Positions 1-9,345 of a stretch of DNA of 64,000 nt are shown piece by piece. A program made the translations under genes and the position numbers. The notes beneath the pieces are model-generated. The model searched no databases. It saw nothing but the letters and a program-made list of their open reading frames with translations, and was not told the DNA's origin. How positions within the stretch are numbered: the stretch's first letter is position 1; each line of letters begins with the position of its first letter. The DNA lies in NCBI GenBank assembly GCA_947359465.1, contig OX375878.1:85968377-86032376 (forward strand), written 5' to 3'. The DNA is from Metellina segmentata. Lineage: Eukaryota > Arthropoda > Arachnida > Araneae > Tetragnathidae.

Positions 1-69
1 AGGCCTATATATCGTATACAACTGAATGTTACAGCAGAGAAATGGAAGCACTTTTGAGAGATGGTACTA

Positions 70-391
70 CTGGTAATTTTTAATTAACGTCGTACTAGAG
101 CAACACAACGGGCTATTGACGACGGTCCGGGATCAATCCCCTAAGGGAAATACCGAGGACAACACCACGTAATTTTGAACCACGGTCAGGTAACGAGGCA
201 ACACCTGAGCTGGCATCCCACTCTCCAAACTTCCACAACAACCCAACAACTTTCGGCCACGACAGATTTAAGGAGCACCCGTCGCCTCAACACCATACGC
301 TTACAAACATCCATGCAATGACCCATATTCAAACCAGGAACCTTTCGATCCACATGCTAAGATCTTACCACCAGACCGGTTGGTCGGCACA
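70..391 (-). mobile_element. tRNA-derived SINE, near full length, degenerate
   Basis: Read on the minus strand, this starts with a tRNA-like head (A-box-like TGGTGGTAAGATCT, B box decayed to GGTTTGAATA). It continues with a body shared with at least ten other places in the window and ends in a TTAATTAAAAATTACC tail. The closest relative is at 8173-8496, which has intact A and B boxes and target duplications. No clear target-site duplication was found here. SINEs of this kind are RNA polymerase III transcribed and depend on a partner LINE for retrotransposition. The family assignment rests on alignment by eye within this window. Confidence 0.8.
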
Positions 392-446
392 CTTTCAGTG
401 TAGACAGTTTTTCGATTTTCATTGAAACTGGCATTTATCAAAGTAA

Positions 447-660
447 CCTCCAAGATATTTTGACGAGATACCACACATATCAAGATCTGACCAATTCCGC
501 TAATAACGAGACAACTAGCATGAAGCTATTTCCGATTTTTCGATGATGACGAGATCAAGATATAGTACGTTTTCTTCTAATTATGAGATATCTCGTCCAA
601 CAAGATCTGGGTCTGTTTTACTCATGACGATATCACTCGTCAAGAAAACCACTATGCGGG
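447..660. mobile_element. TTAA-type palindromic MITE, copy a
   Basis: Begins CCTCCAAGAT after GTAA and ends CCACTATGCGGG followed by TTAA (661-664). The inside is a series of imperfect ~45-55-bp units, each built on a decayed form of the palindrome GACGAGATATCTCGTC alternating with a CAAGATCTGGTC-like spacer. At 214 bp it matches the length of copies at 35984-36196 and 63757-63974. TTAA duplications with CCC...GGG ends are typical of piggyBac elements; the assignment is an inference, since no transposase is present. Confidence 0.65.
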
Positions 661-957
661 TTAAATGCCAACCTTTTTTGACATAAATTAACGATATTAA
701 TTGCGCAATTGTTTTGCTTTGGAGTCGATTACCTCTAAAGTAAGAAACTGCAATTTTTTTCAATGTTTGGAACTTTTGAAAAATTTTCAAGTTCATCGTC
801 ATTACTAAAGTTTGGATTTTAAATCCCAATTGAATCTTAATCAATTAAAATGCGTTTACCTAATATATTGATTGTATTTTTACTCAAATGTTTATTAAAT
901 TGATAGAGCCTGGAAAGTTAAATGCTTATCAATTGAGTCTAGAGTGCCTGAATTGGG

Positions 958-1968
958 AAGAATGGTGCTGGGGATAGGCTGGGGATTCAGGGAAAAACAT
1001 TAATATGGATAAAGAATTGGTTATTGGGTAGAAAGCAGAGAGTGCAGGTAAAAGGAAATTATTCACAGTGGACAGAAGTTATAAGTGGGGTGCCTCAGGG
1101 ATCAGTTTTGGGACCAATTTTATTTATAATTTTCATAGATGATATAGGTCAGGGGATAAAGAATAGAATCAGTATATTTGCAGATGACTTAAAAATATGG
1201 GGGACAGTGGATACCAAGTTACAGATAGAAAATTTACAAGGGGATTTTGATAAGATATCCGAATGGGCTGTAAAATGGGGTATGTCATTTAATGTAGGGA
1301 AATGTCAAGTTCTGCATATGGGTTACAGGAACAGTGGAGCCGAGTACTGTCTGCAGGGAGTAAAGGTAAAGGAGGGAGAAACAGTCAAGGATCTTGGGGT
1401 GATAATTCACAGGGATTTTAAAATGGGTCACCAATGTTCAGCTACGGGTAAAAAGGCTAATAGGTTATTGGGGTATATTAAAAAGACTGTAACTTCAAGG
1501 GATAAGAATATAATCTTGCCGTTATATAAGGGTTTAGTAAGACCACATCTAGAATATGCTGTACAATTCTGGGCTCCATATATGAGAAAGGACATAGAAT
1601 CAATTGAAAGGGTTCAGCACAGAGCTACAAAAATAATAAAGGGGCTAGCAAATTTCGACTATAATGAACGTTTAAGTAAGCTAAACATGTATACACTGGA
1701 AAGAAGAAGGAGGGGGGATTTGATTCAGCTTTTCAAGTTTGTAAAACAAGGGGACACAGAGGGCTTAAATTTCAATAGGGATAACAGAACAAGGGGCCAT
1801 GGGTATAAATTGAATAAGACACATTTTAATCGGGATTTAAGGAAAAACTACTACTTTAATAGGGTAATAGACAGTTAGAACGCGTTGCCAGAAAATATAG
1901 TTAATTCAAAGGGAGTGTACGAATTTAAGACACAATTGGATAGTCAGTGGGAATTGGGGAATTCATAA
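958..1968 (+). pseudogene. Reverse transcriptase fragment (CR1/Rex-like LINE ORF2)
   Basis: Reading frame 958-1968 encodes palm and thumb parts of a LINE reverse transcriptase. Seen in order: the GVPQGSVLGP motif (about 1087-1116), the catalytic FADD box (about 1180-1191; most LINEs have YADD or FADD), the KDLGV motif (about 1387-1401) and the PLYKGLVRPHLEYAVQFW thumb region (about 1519-1572). One in-frame stop, TAG at 1876-1878, sits where the family has tryptophan in a WNALP motif, so a single TGG to TAG change ended the frame; translation after it stays open to TAA at 1966-1968. The endonuclease domain and first RT motifs are missing. It should be inactive. The 5' boundary is a truncation, not a start codon. 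Confidence 0.85.
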
Positions 1969-2031
1969 GCAAAGGACTAGCCTTGTTGGGCTTGAGCCTG
2001 TAGCTGATCGTCAATATTTGTATTTGTATTA
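958..2031 (+). mobile_element. CR1-like non-LTR retrotransposon, 5'-truncated
   Basis: A 3' fragment of a LINE: the C-terminal two thirds of a reverse transcriptase, a short 3' UTR and a short tail of ATTTGTATTTGT units ending near 2031. The 5' end is truncated abruptly inside the RT domain near 957, as is common for target-primed insertions. The flank just left of the junction (about 925-957) resembles the reverse complement of 4108-4145, suggesting the LINE landed in an older repeat. No clear target duplication was identified. Confidence 0.85.
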
Positions 2032-3964
2032 ATTCAGAGGAAAACTCGACTGCGCAAGCGCTAAGACTCAATTGGGTTATCAGGGAAAGAAATTTGTTCG
2101 TAAGATTTAACCCAGCTTGACATCAATACCACCCCTTAGCCATCCTTTACGTTTATTTTATCGGTACCATTTGTAATTGGTATTACAGGGTTGATACATA
2201 ATTTTGAAATTAAGGAGGGTTGTTTGACATTTTTAAGGAGTCCAAAGAGGTTTATTCACATTTTCAAGGGTACGAAATGAAAAAGTTTATATCACTTTTT
2301 GATAATTTAAGAACTCAACAGTAACTGTTTCACATATTAATAATTTAAAGTTGTGTTTATTCAAACCTAAATTACATATTTTTAAGGTGTGTATTCTTTG
2401 CAAGAATTTCTGTATTCAATGAGTTTGAATGGTACTTTTCAAGTTTTAGTGCGATCTTGCGGCAGAATGTTCGAAAGTGAAAAGTTGAAACAAAGATAAA
2501 GTTTTTAATGAGTAAAATGTAAAAATAAGAAGTTTTAAAGGTATTTAAAAACTAAAATCATTTTAAGGAGGTTGACGGAATGACGTTATCTCATGGAGCG
2601 ATTTTTATTTCCTTTAAGCTGTTTCTAATAAATACTTTTAGAAACTCAATACTCCTTTTTTGCCTAGTGAACATAGCAATTTAAAATACTTAAATATGTT
2701 TTAATAGTTCAGCAAATTTACTGTAGCTAATTAAATTAGATAAAGAGTTAAATCTGGAATTTTACGAAGTTCCAGTTAATTAATTTCAGTTAAGAAACAA
2801 ATAAGTTTTTTTGAAATAAAATTTAGATTATTTATATTTAGAATCATGAGCAACATTTTCATAATAATTATATTTTCATTCATTTAAACAGTGGACAAAG
2901 AACCACAAGTCATCAATTTTAATAATTCAGTATTTTATTTAAAATAATGAAAAAATAAAAATCAGCAAGCTTAATCACAAATACATATGAATTTACACTT
3001 CAAACTTATCCAAGAACAGGATTGTTACTTTCAAAAATACATAGATCAGGATTATACAAACTTGAAAATAGAGTTACGGGATTGGACACACTTTTAAGGC
3101 AAAACCTTGCTCTGATCTATTATTGTAGTAGAATGCTGAACAACCAGGCTTGTAGTATAACTGTAATAAATATTTTACAATCAATAATTTTAGATCAAAG
3201 ATTAATAGCCAATTATATATATTCTACTGGTTTTAGTATAACCTTTCTAAGCTTTTATTTCGTATTTAAAAAATTGAATTTAAGAAGGTTAAAAAAAATT
3301 AAAGTTTGATTGAGATCATAACTATAAAAGAAATGTACAAATTTAAGTCGAATTGCAAAGAAAATTTAATGGGTAAAAATAAACTTCAAAGTAAACGTAA
3401 TAAAAAAAAAATCGAAGCTCCATAACAAAATACATATATAGATCTTTCAAAGCATTTTTTTTTTAAGAAATGCATTTCTTATAAATCATCGGCCAACTAT
3501 TCGTTTGAATTCTTCAGCGTGAAAGGTTACCTAGATTTAAAAATTTTTTTAAACTGCTTAAATTGAACATGATCTTTCTCTAGTTGATGCATCTGATGCA
3601 CTTACTTAATTTTGGAGGAAATTCTTTTGTAACACAACATAAATTGAACTTATTTATTTCTATTATTTTTTGCTTAGTCAAAACCAAAATTAATTAATTA
3701 AATTAAAAAATTTGCAGATTATAAGCAAATAACAATCTTCGCCAGACAAATTAGATTGTAAAAGATATATATTGTATATCCAGAATAACATTTAAAAATG
3801 TTTCCTTCATTCATCAAACTATGCGTTACCGACGAAAGTAAACATTGGCGATTAATAAACAACGCCAAACGTAATTACACAGCCGTTATTCGAACACTAT
3901 TTACAACTTTCAAAATCTTGCATTAAGCAATAGTATGAAATAAAAATAAAATCAAGGTTTCAAA
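2032..3964. other. AT-rich spacer, no recognised feature
   Basis: About 1.9 kb of AT-rich sequence with poly-A and poly-T runs. A 95-codon open frame at 3022-3309 (+) begins at TTG, has a hydrophobic, low-complexity C-terminus and no recognisable domain; I do not call it a gene. I see no transposon ends, RNA genes or repeats shared with the rest of the window. Confidence 0.5.
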
Positions 3965-4107
3965 GTGGCACATACCTTTAATTGTCTAAATCCTGCTGTT
4001 TTCAAAGCACTTCTCTCGACTCACGTGTTAAGCTTATGGGAACTTTTTACCAAACGCCCGAGGCGGTAAAATCTGGGTTTCCACCAATCAGATTTTGTCA
4101 CTCAATT

Positions 4108-4150
4108 GACACCACTCTCCCCATTCAGGCACTCTAATTGAGTCTGTCTT
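4108..4150 (-). repeat. Short segment shared in inverted orientation with 925-962
   Basis: The reverse complement of this stretch carries GACTCAATTAGAGTGCCTGA, against GAGTCTAGAGTGCCTGAATT at the left border of the LINE at 958. Downstream on the minus strand (about 3971) there is an AAAG|GTATGTG that would be a strong 5' splice site, so a non-coding exon is conceivable, but nothing else supports one. It is best read as a small dispersed repeat. Confidence 0.35.
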
Positions 4151-4700
4151 ATACAATACATAGCTACGACTAGCTTAAATTTCAAATGATTACGCTAGTA
4201 TGCTCTAATATAGTCTCTGAGTTACTAATTTAAATTATTGTTACAAAATTATTTAATTGTCACTCTTCATTCATCCCATAACGAACATGTGTGTAACTAG
4301 GCTAACTTTAAGTTTCGTTTCAAACATGTAATAACTATTAATTAAATTTTAAATAGTACGAGACTATTCCGATGAAAACAATTTGTCCTGAGTTTCTTAA
4401 AATGAAAGCTGGTTTAAGTCAACATTTATTTCCTAGAATAAATGTTTCAAAGCAAGGGCCGTATTCAAAAGAGAATGATGGATTTATTTACCCACGCACC
4501 CTTTTAATAAATAATGCACTATCTCGCAAAAGCGATCGAAAAACTGGCGTATAAGAAACTTAATTCGCATTCGCTGCAAGTAAGCAATATTTACAATGAA
4601 TTTTTGAAAGCCTTAAATCAATCTACTAGTTTTAAATCCCAAAACTAAATATCTGATGAGTTTTATGCGAAACAAAATAGATTTCATGCAATATGATGAT
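4151..4700. other. AT-rich spacer, no recognised feature
   Basis: Contains a 60-codon open frame at 4372-4554 (+) with no recognisable motif, no preceding promoter and no similarity to other parts of the window. Nothing else stands out. Confidence 0.5.
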
Positions 4701-5106
4701 ATATTTCCTTACACTTGGTACAGGGGTCTTAGACATTTTTACCGTCAATTTTTTAAAACTTCATCGCCAATTTTATCAAACCTGTTGGGTCAACCTCCCC
4801 ATCCATTACTTTTTAATTTTCTTCATCATTCAGTTTTTTTACCACATATATAATACGGTTTTTAATTGAATTCTTTTAAATTTTACCGAAACTAAGATGA
4901 GAAAATACTCAATTAAAATTTTACCTTTATATGTAAATCTTGTGTTTTATCGGTTGTTTTTACTCATTGTATTTTACTTTTAAAGTTGGTCTCATTATTA
5001 TTTTCCAAACTTTTAAATACACTTTCTTTTTTTCACTGTCTTGTGTTTGGCGCAGCTTATCCATTTTTGGATCTTGCGCCATAAAACCTCAACAAACCAA
5101 CCAACC
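4701..5106 (+). mobile_element. 3' end of an RNase H-bearing LINE, 5'-truncated
   Basis: The frame ending at TAA 4851-4853 finishes with HPLLFNFLHH, which parallels HPNIFNFLHD at the end of the LINE ORF at 9346-10720, so this is the last ~50 codons of a related element. It is followed by a 3' UTR and the tail GCGCCATAAAACCTCAAC plus (CAAC)n at about 5079-5106. The same kind of tail recurs near 7110, 7640 and 17265. The upstream junction is not sharp. Confidence 0.65.
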
Positions 5107-5341
5107 AACCTTACACTTGAATTTAAATATTAATCGAAGATGCAGTGGTTGTAGTAATTTCACAGAGCGTTGTCGACGTCATACTTATCATTTCATGAGC
5201 AATGCACTTCAGTAAGCATTCGTTGATCCATTTTGGAGCCGATTTATCTATCCGAGTCGGCAGGATGTGCGGGATAGCTATCTCTACTATTGTCTAAAGG
5301 GAAGAGTTTGTGTCTATCGCTGTGATCAGCATACTGTCGAA

Positions 5342-6570
5342 TCTATGGCACTTACAATAATGAAATTTAGCATACAGGTAGTCCGAATTTTTTGCAATTT
5401 TTATATCGCGCCCGAATTTTAAAATTTAACCTCGAACATTTTAAAATTAATTTATTGGCATTTAATATTATTATTGTTTTTCTTAGAATGGCAACAGTAT
5501 AAGGAGATGACAGATTCCAAAATTATGTTTTCCGTTTCCGTTTCATTTTCCGAGCAACGATTTCAGCGGACAAACAAAACAAATAAACAGTTTTAACTGT
5601 AGTCATGTAGTTCTTTTTTCTATCTTCTAGATCGTTAAAGATAGAGTACAAATTTCAAGGAATTTGAAAGATGCGGAAAATTTTACATTAGATTGATAGC
5701 TAAATATATGATTTTCTTTAAATAAATAATTTTTAAATTGTAATTTTTATATTTTTTCCAACACGAATTTGACTTTTACGATCGAAAAATCACAGATTCA
5801 TCATTTCCTGCGCACAAACGATTCAAGCGAAGGAAAACAAAACAAATATAACTTTTTTTGACTGGCATTGTTTAGTTCTTTTTTTGTAAAATCGGGATCG
5901 TTAAAGATTGATTGAAAATATCTAAGAATTGAAATCTGCGGCAAATTTTACACCAGATAAAGATACCTTACATTTCATTTTCTTTAAAAAAATAATTTTT
6001 CAACTGTAACTTTTTACTTTTTCCAATACGAATGTTGGCGCATTATACAATGACGTCACGACTTTTACGGCCTTTGGAATCGTCTTCGCGATTGTTTAAG
6101 GTAGGTATTTAATTGACGTCGCACCAGACCAACACAATGAGCTATTCGATCGTTTTTCGAATTGCGTAGCAATTATCGGAGGTTGGCGAGTATTAGTGTT
6201 TTTTCTTTTTTATCTCAGCGCGCGCGCGCGATCGTTAAAAATAGAATAAAATTTCAACGTATTTGAAATCTGCGGAAAATTTTGCATTAGATCGATACCT
6301 TATACATTCGATTTTTTTTATAAAAATAACTTTTCAATTGAATATTTATATTTTCGCAAGAGATTGCGACGTCACACCTATTGAATCTATTCGAATTTGG
6401 CCACATTTGACCATGATAAAGTCTTCACGGCGTTGCCCGTGGTGTTTGTTTGCTTCGCAAACCAAATGGGAATATCGTAGCAATTAACGGGGGTTAGCGA
6501 ACAGTCGTCAGACTTTACCCCGCAAAAAGAACTGTCACGGGCAACGTCTTGCTGGCCACGTAGTGGCTTG
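5342..6570 (+). mobile_element. Helitron-like element, copy 1 (long form)
   Basis: Starts TCTATGGCACTTAC and ends CCACGTAGTGGCTTG followed by T. A second copy (30838-31524) starts identically and ends CCACGCAGTGGATAG|T; both ends are one change away from CTAG, so the consensus is TC...CTAG|T as in Helitrons. The hairpin expected ~11 nt before the end is decayed here (CACGGGCAACGTCTTG) but intact in copy 2. Between the ends is a ~145-bp module present three times (about 5630-5770, 5893-6055, 6232-6380), each with GATCGTTAAAGAT, a TTTGAAATCTGCGG-like core and usually a GACGTCAC stretch near its end. No Rep/helicase coding is seen, so it is non-autonomous. Confidence 0.6.
5630..6380 (+). repeat. 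Three diverged internal modules of the Helitron-like element
   Basis: Modules begin near 5630, 5893 and 6232 and share GATCGTTAAAGAT, then a TTTGAAATCTGCGGAAAATTT-like core, an ATTAGATCGATACC-like segment, a CTTTAAATAAATAATTTTT-like stretch and TTCCAACACGAAT or TCGCAAGAGATTG. Spacing between modules is about 260-340 bp, so they are not a simple array. Copy 2 of the element has one full module at about 31130-31280 and a partial one at 31440-31486. Confidence 0.65.
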
Positions 6571-7034
6571 TCATACGTAAAATACTGGACGCCATAACTT
6601 GACTGGTATGCTCTTCTATAGTGACAAAGGATGTCAATAGCCATCCCTAACTCTAATCAGATTGTATAACAATCATGCCTGTACTCGAAGAGTTACTGTA
6701 GGTTCCGTTTATATAATAAAGCTAAGACTCATACTCCATTGACCTCCTAATGAAATAGACATAACCTATGGACGGAGTAGGTGTCATAAGATTTCTGAAG
6801 GGTGGGGGGGTCTCTGATGACAACCGCATTGACTTAGCTGATTGGGTATCGAAGCCCAGACTAGCGGTTTTGATCACGTTGGATAATTACTTTAACCATC
6901 AATAATTTAGGATTCAAGCCATTTCCTCGCAACCACCTACTTCAAACCATGCGATTGCTCTCATGGGTACATCTGTGGGTGTGTATGGGCATCACAACCC
7001 AGAGTGATCTGCCCACCTGTGTTTTTACGCTCAT
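6571..7034. other. Unassigned spacer
   Basis: A stretch of more balanced composition than its surroundings, including a G-run (ggtggggggg at about 6803). No open frame above 40 codons, no transposon ends and no match elsewhere in the window were recognised. Confidence 0.4.
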
Positions 7035-7345
7035 CTACCTTTCAGCGCTTTGTTTTTTACCCTCTCTCCTCTTGGTTTTTCGTTTGGAGCGGTTTGACCA
7101 AAATATGACCCTTGCTCCATAAAACCCCAAATCAACCATTCAAACAAAGCGACAGGAAGAAATAACAAAAAAAAAAAAAAAAAAAAAACACTGAGAGCAT
7201 ATGCTCAGTTTGTTTTATTAGAAGGTCGATGTCATACGCACTCCAAATGTGGAACTGAATTTCTGATCACCATATTAAAAGCGATAAAAAGAAATTATGT
7301 TGTACAAATTGTAGGGCAGTTAACGCCAAGTATATATCAGCCCAG
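7035..7345 (+). repeat. Composite foldback/LINE-tail repeat, copy A
   Basis: Contains a LINE 3' tail (CGTTTGGAGCGGTTTGACC ... CCATAAAACCCCAAATCAACC, about 7081-7138), a poly-A run (about 7167-7188) and then a ~155-bp module with AGAAGGTCGATGTCATACGC and GTTGTACAAATTGTAGGGCA. The same order is found in copy B at 7520-7830, so the composite unit existed before both copies. The 5' inverted arm seen in copy B is not recognisable here. Confidence 0.6.
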
Positions 7346-7355
7346 TTATACAACG

Positions 7356-7519
7356 AGTACTTCAGATTCTCAATGCCGAGAACAAAATGTGCTTAAAAAA
7401 TATGGAACGTTTGAATTTTAGTTCATCTGTTTTTACTTCATACTTTTTCTGTGCATACTTAAAATTAAAAAAAAATATATAATGGTGGATACCCCATAGT
7501 AATTATAAAGTTCTAAAAG
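7356..7519 (+). repeat. Dispersed repeat, paired with 9078-9240
   Basis: Shares CAGATTCTCAATGCCGAGAA, ACAAAATGTGCTTAAA, GGAACGTTTGAATTTTA and TATATAATGGTGGAT with 9078-9240 in the same order and orientation. The copy here is directly followed by foldback copy B. No ends or coding capacity were recognised. Confidence 0.65.
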
Positions 7520-7830
7520 TTATATACTTGGAGTTAATTCCCCTACAATTTGTACAACCTCTTTTCTTTTCATCGCTTTTTCTATTGTGTTTTCTCTTTG
7601 TTATGCGTTTGGAGCGGTTTGACCCAATAATGCGCTATAAAACCCCAAATCAACCATTCAACAACAAGTAACAAAAAATTGAGTGCATATGCTCCGTCTA
7701 TTTCATTAGAAGGTCGATGTCATACGCACTCCAAATGTGGAATTGGATTTCTGATCACCATAGAAAAAGCGATAAAAAGTAAATATGTTGTACAAATTGT
7801 AGGGCACTTAACTCCAAGTATATATTAGCC
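7520..7830. mobile_element. Foldback (MITE-like) element, copy B, carrying a LINE tail
   Basis: Long terminal inverted repeats: 7520-7580 (ATACTTGGAGTTAATTCCCC, then CTACAATTTGTACAAC) are the reverse complement of 7768-7830 (GTTGTACAAATTGTAGGGCA, then CTTAACTCCAAGTATATA). Between the arms lies a LINE 3' tail (about 7607-7662) followed by the module shared with copy A. No coding capacity. This structure is typical of non-autonomous DNA transposons; the superfamily is unknown. Confidence 0.65.
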
Positions 7831-8160
7831 TATCAAGCGAGTTAATTACACTAATGAAAACCTTATGTACAGTATTTTTGTATTTTATTTTTACTTTTCA
7901 CTTCACAAAAAAAAATATGCATACTAAGGAAACGGGAATCATGTTTTTTCTATATCATAATACTGCATTTGTAACTGAGAATTTCGAAAGCATATGTATA
8001 ACAGGAATAATGCATCTATACTTTTAGGTTAGAATGCATCGAAAGAAATTCGAGGAACACATTTGTATTATTAGTTAAGCTTCTATATATTATGGTGTTC
8101 CGATGGGGACTATAATAAAAAGTTTCATATTTTCTTACCTAGGCGTAGAAATGTTTTTGC
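7831..8160. other. AT-rich spacer
   Basis: No open frame, RNA gene or repeat recognised. The right border carries the left copy of a 12-bp target duplication for the adjacent SINE (8161-8172). Confidence 0.5.
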
Positions 8161-8172
8161 AAGTACAGTACA

Positions 8173-8496
8173 GCCGCCTAATCGGTCTGGTGGTTAAGGT
8201 ATTAGCCTCTAGATTGGAAGGTTCCTGGTTCGAATCCGGTTTAATGCATGGATGTTTGTAAGCGTATGGTGTAGAGGCGACTGGTGCACCGTAAAATCTC
8301 TCGTGGACGAAAGTTCTCACACTTGGTTGGTGTGTAAGTTAGGAGAGTTGGGTGCCTGTTCAGGTGTTGCCTCGTCATCAGACCGTGGTTCAAAATTACG
8401 TGGTGCTATCCTCGTATCTTTCCCTTAGGGGATTGATCCCGGACCGTTGTCAATTGACCGTTTGTTGCTCTAGTACGATGTTAATTAAAAATTACC
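8173..8496 (+). mobile_element. tRNA-derived SINE, full length with 12-bp target duplication
   Basis: The best-preserved SINE in the window. A tRNA-like head has an A box TGGTGGTTAAGG (8188-8199) and a canonical B box GGTTCGAATCC (8227-8237), the internal RNA polymerase III promoter. The body contains ACCGTGGTTCAAAATTACGT and CCCTTAGGGGATTGATCCC, and the 3' end is TTAATTAAAAATTACC. It is flanked by a perfect direct repeat AAGTACAGTACA (8161-8172 and 8497-8508), which fixes both ends and gives a 324-bp element. The intact boxes and perfect duplication suggest a fairly recent insertion. Confidence 0.9.
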
Positions 8497-8675
8497 AAGT
8501 ACAGTACACTTCAACATGCACTTCTAGTCATTCGTGTAATTTGTTTCGACGTCGCAAATTTTCCTTTTATTGTAGTCGAAAGCGGAGCTTCCTGTATTTG
8601 TTCTTGCGATTTTTGGGATATACTTTTGGGGAACTCAACTGTCGTTATTTTACCTTTCCTGAATTTCTGTCTGGT

Positions 8676-8802
8676 CACTTACCGTGGCTCAAAATAACGT
8701 GGCGTTATCCTCGGATCTTTCCCTTAGAGGATTAATCCCGGATAGTCGTCAACAGACCGTTGTGTTACTCTAGTACGACGTTCATTAAAAATTACCTTAC
8801 CT
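8676..8802 (+). mobile_element. SINE, 3' fragment
   Basis: Matches the 3' body of the SINE at 8173-8496 from GTGGCTCAAAATAACGTGG through TCCCTTAGAGGATTAATCCC to the ATTAAAAATTACC tail. The tRNA-like head is absent. Confidence 0.8.
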
Positions 8803-9077
8803 GAATTTCTGAACTGATATCAATCTGCGAACTTTTTACTTTAGAGGATAAAAGTACAGTGCGACTCTAATGAGAAGGCAGTCAACCTTGTGCAAGTTTT
8901 TTTTTGAAAAGGTGTGAAAGGCACGCTAGGAAAAAAGGCTGTTATACCCAATACGCATGAATAACTATCATGGTGGATGTTTCTAAAATTTTGTGTATGC
9001 ATAGTGTAAACTTTGAGCTCACAAAACTATTTTTGAGGATCATTCACAAAATGCGACTAATATACTTTACGGGAACG

Positions 9078-9245
9078 AGTATTGCAGATTCTCAATGTCG
9101 AGAACAAAATGTGCTTAAATAGTTTGGAGCGTTTGAATTTTAATTAACCTGTTTTTACTTTATAGTTTTTCTGTGAAAACTTAAAATAAAAAAATATATA
9201 ATGGTGGATTATATTTTTATAGTACTCATAAATCTCAAAAATTGA
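9078..9245 (+). repeat. Dispersed repeat, paired with 7356-7519
   Basis: Second copy of the repeat described at 7356-7519, with the same motif order ending in TATATAATGGTGGAT. It directly abuts the 310-bp tandem duplication that begins near 9246. Confidence 0.65.
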
Positions 9246-9345
9246 AAAAAAAGTTCCGAAACGGCAGTCGTTTGAACGGAAAGCATACATTTCGGTTAAA
9301 GGGATTTACTTTAGTACATTCTAAGTTTCCAAGCACTGCAAGGAT

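Noticed and set aside
3022..3309. 95-codon plus-strand frame as a small gene
   Set aside because: Non-ATG start, AT-driven composition and no recognisable domain.
8173..8260. tRNA gene
   Set aside because: A and B boxes are present, but the acceptor stem and cloverleaf do not pair well and the sequence continues into the SINE body.
8352..8735. 127-codon plus-strand frame as a gene
   Set aside because: It lies across two SINE copies and their shared body; the reading is a repeat artefact.
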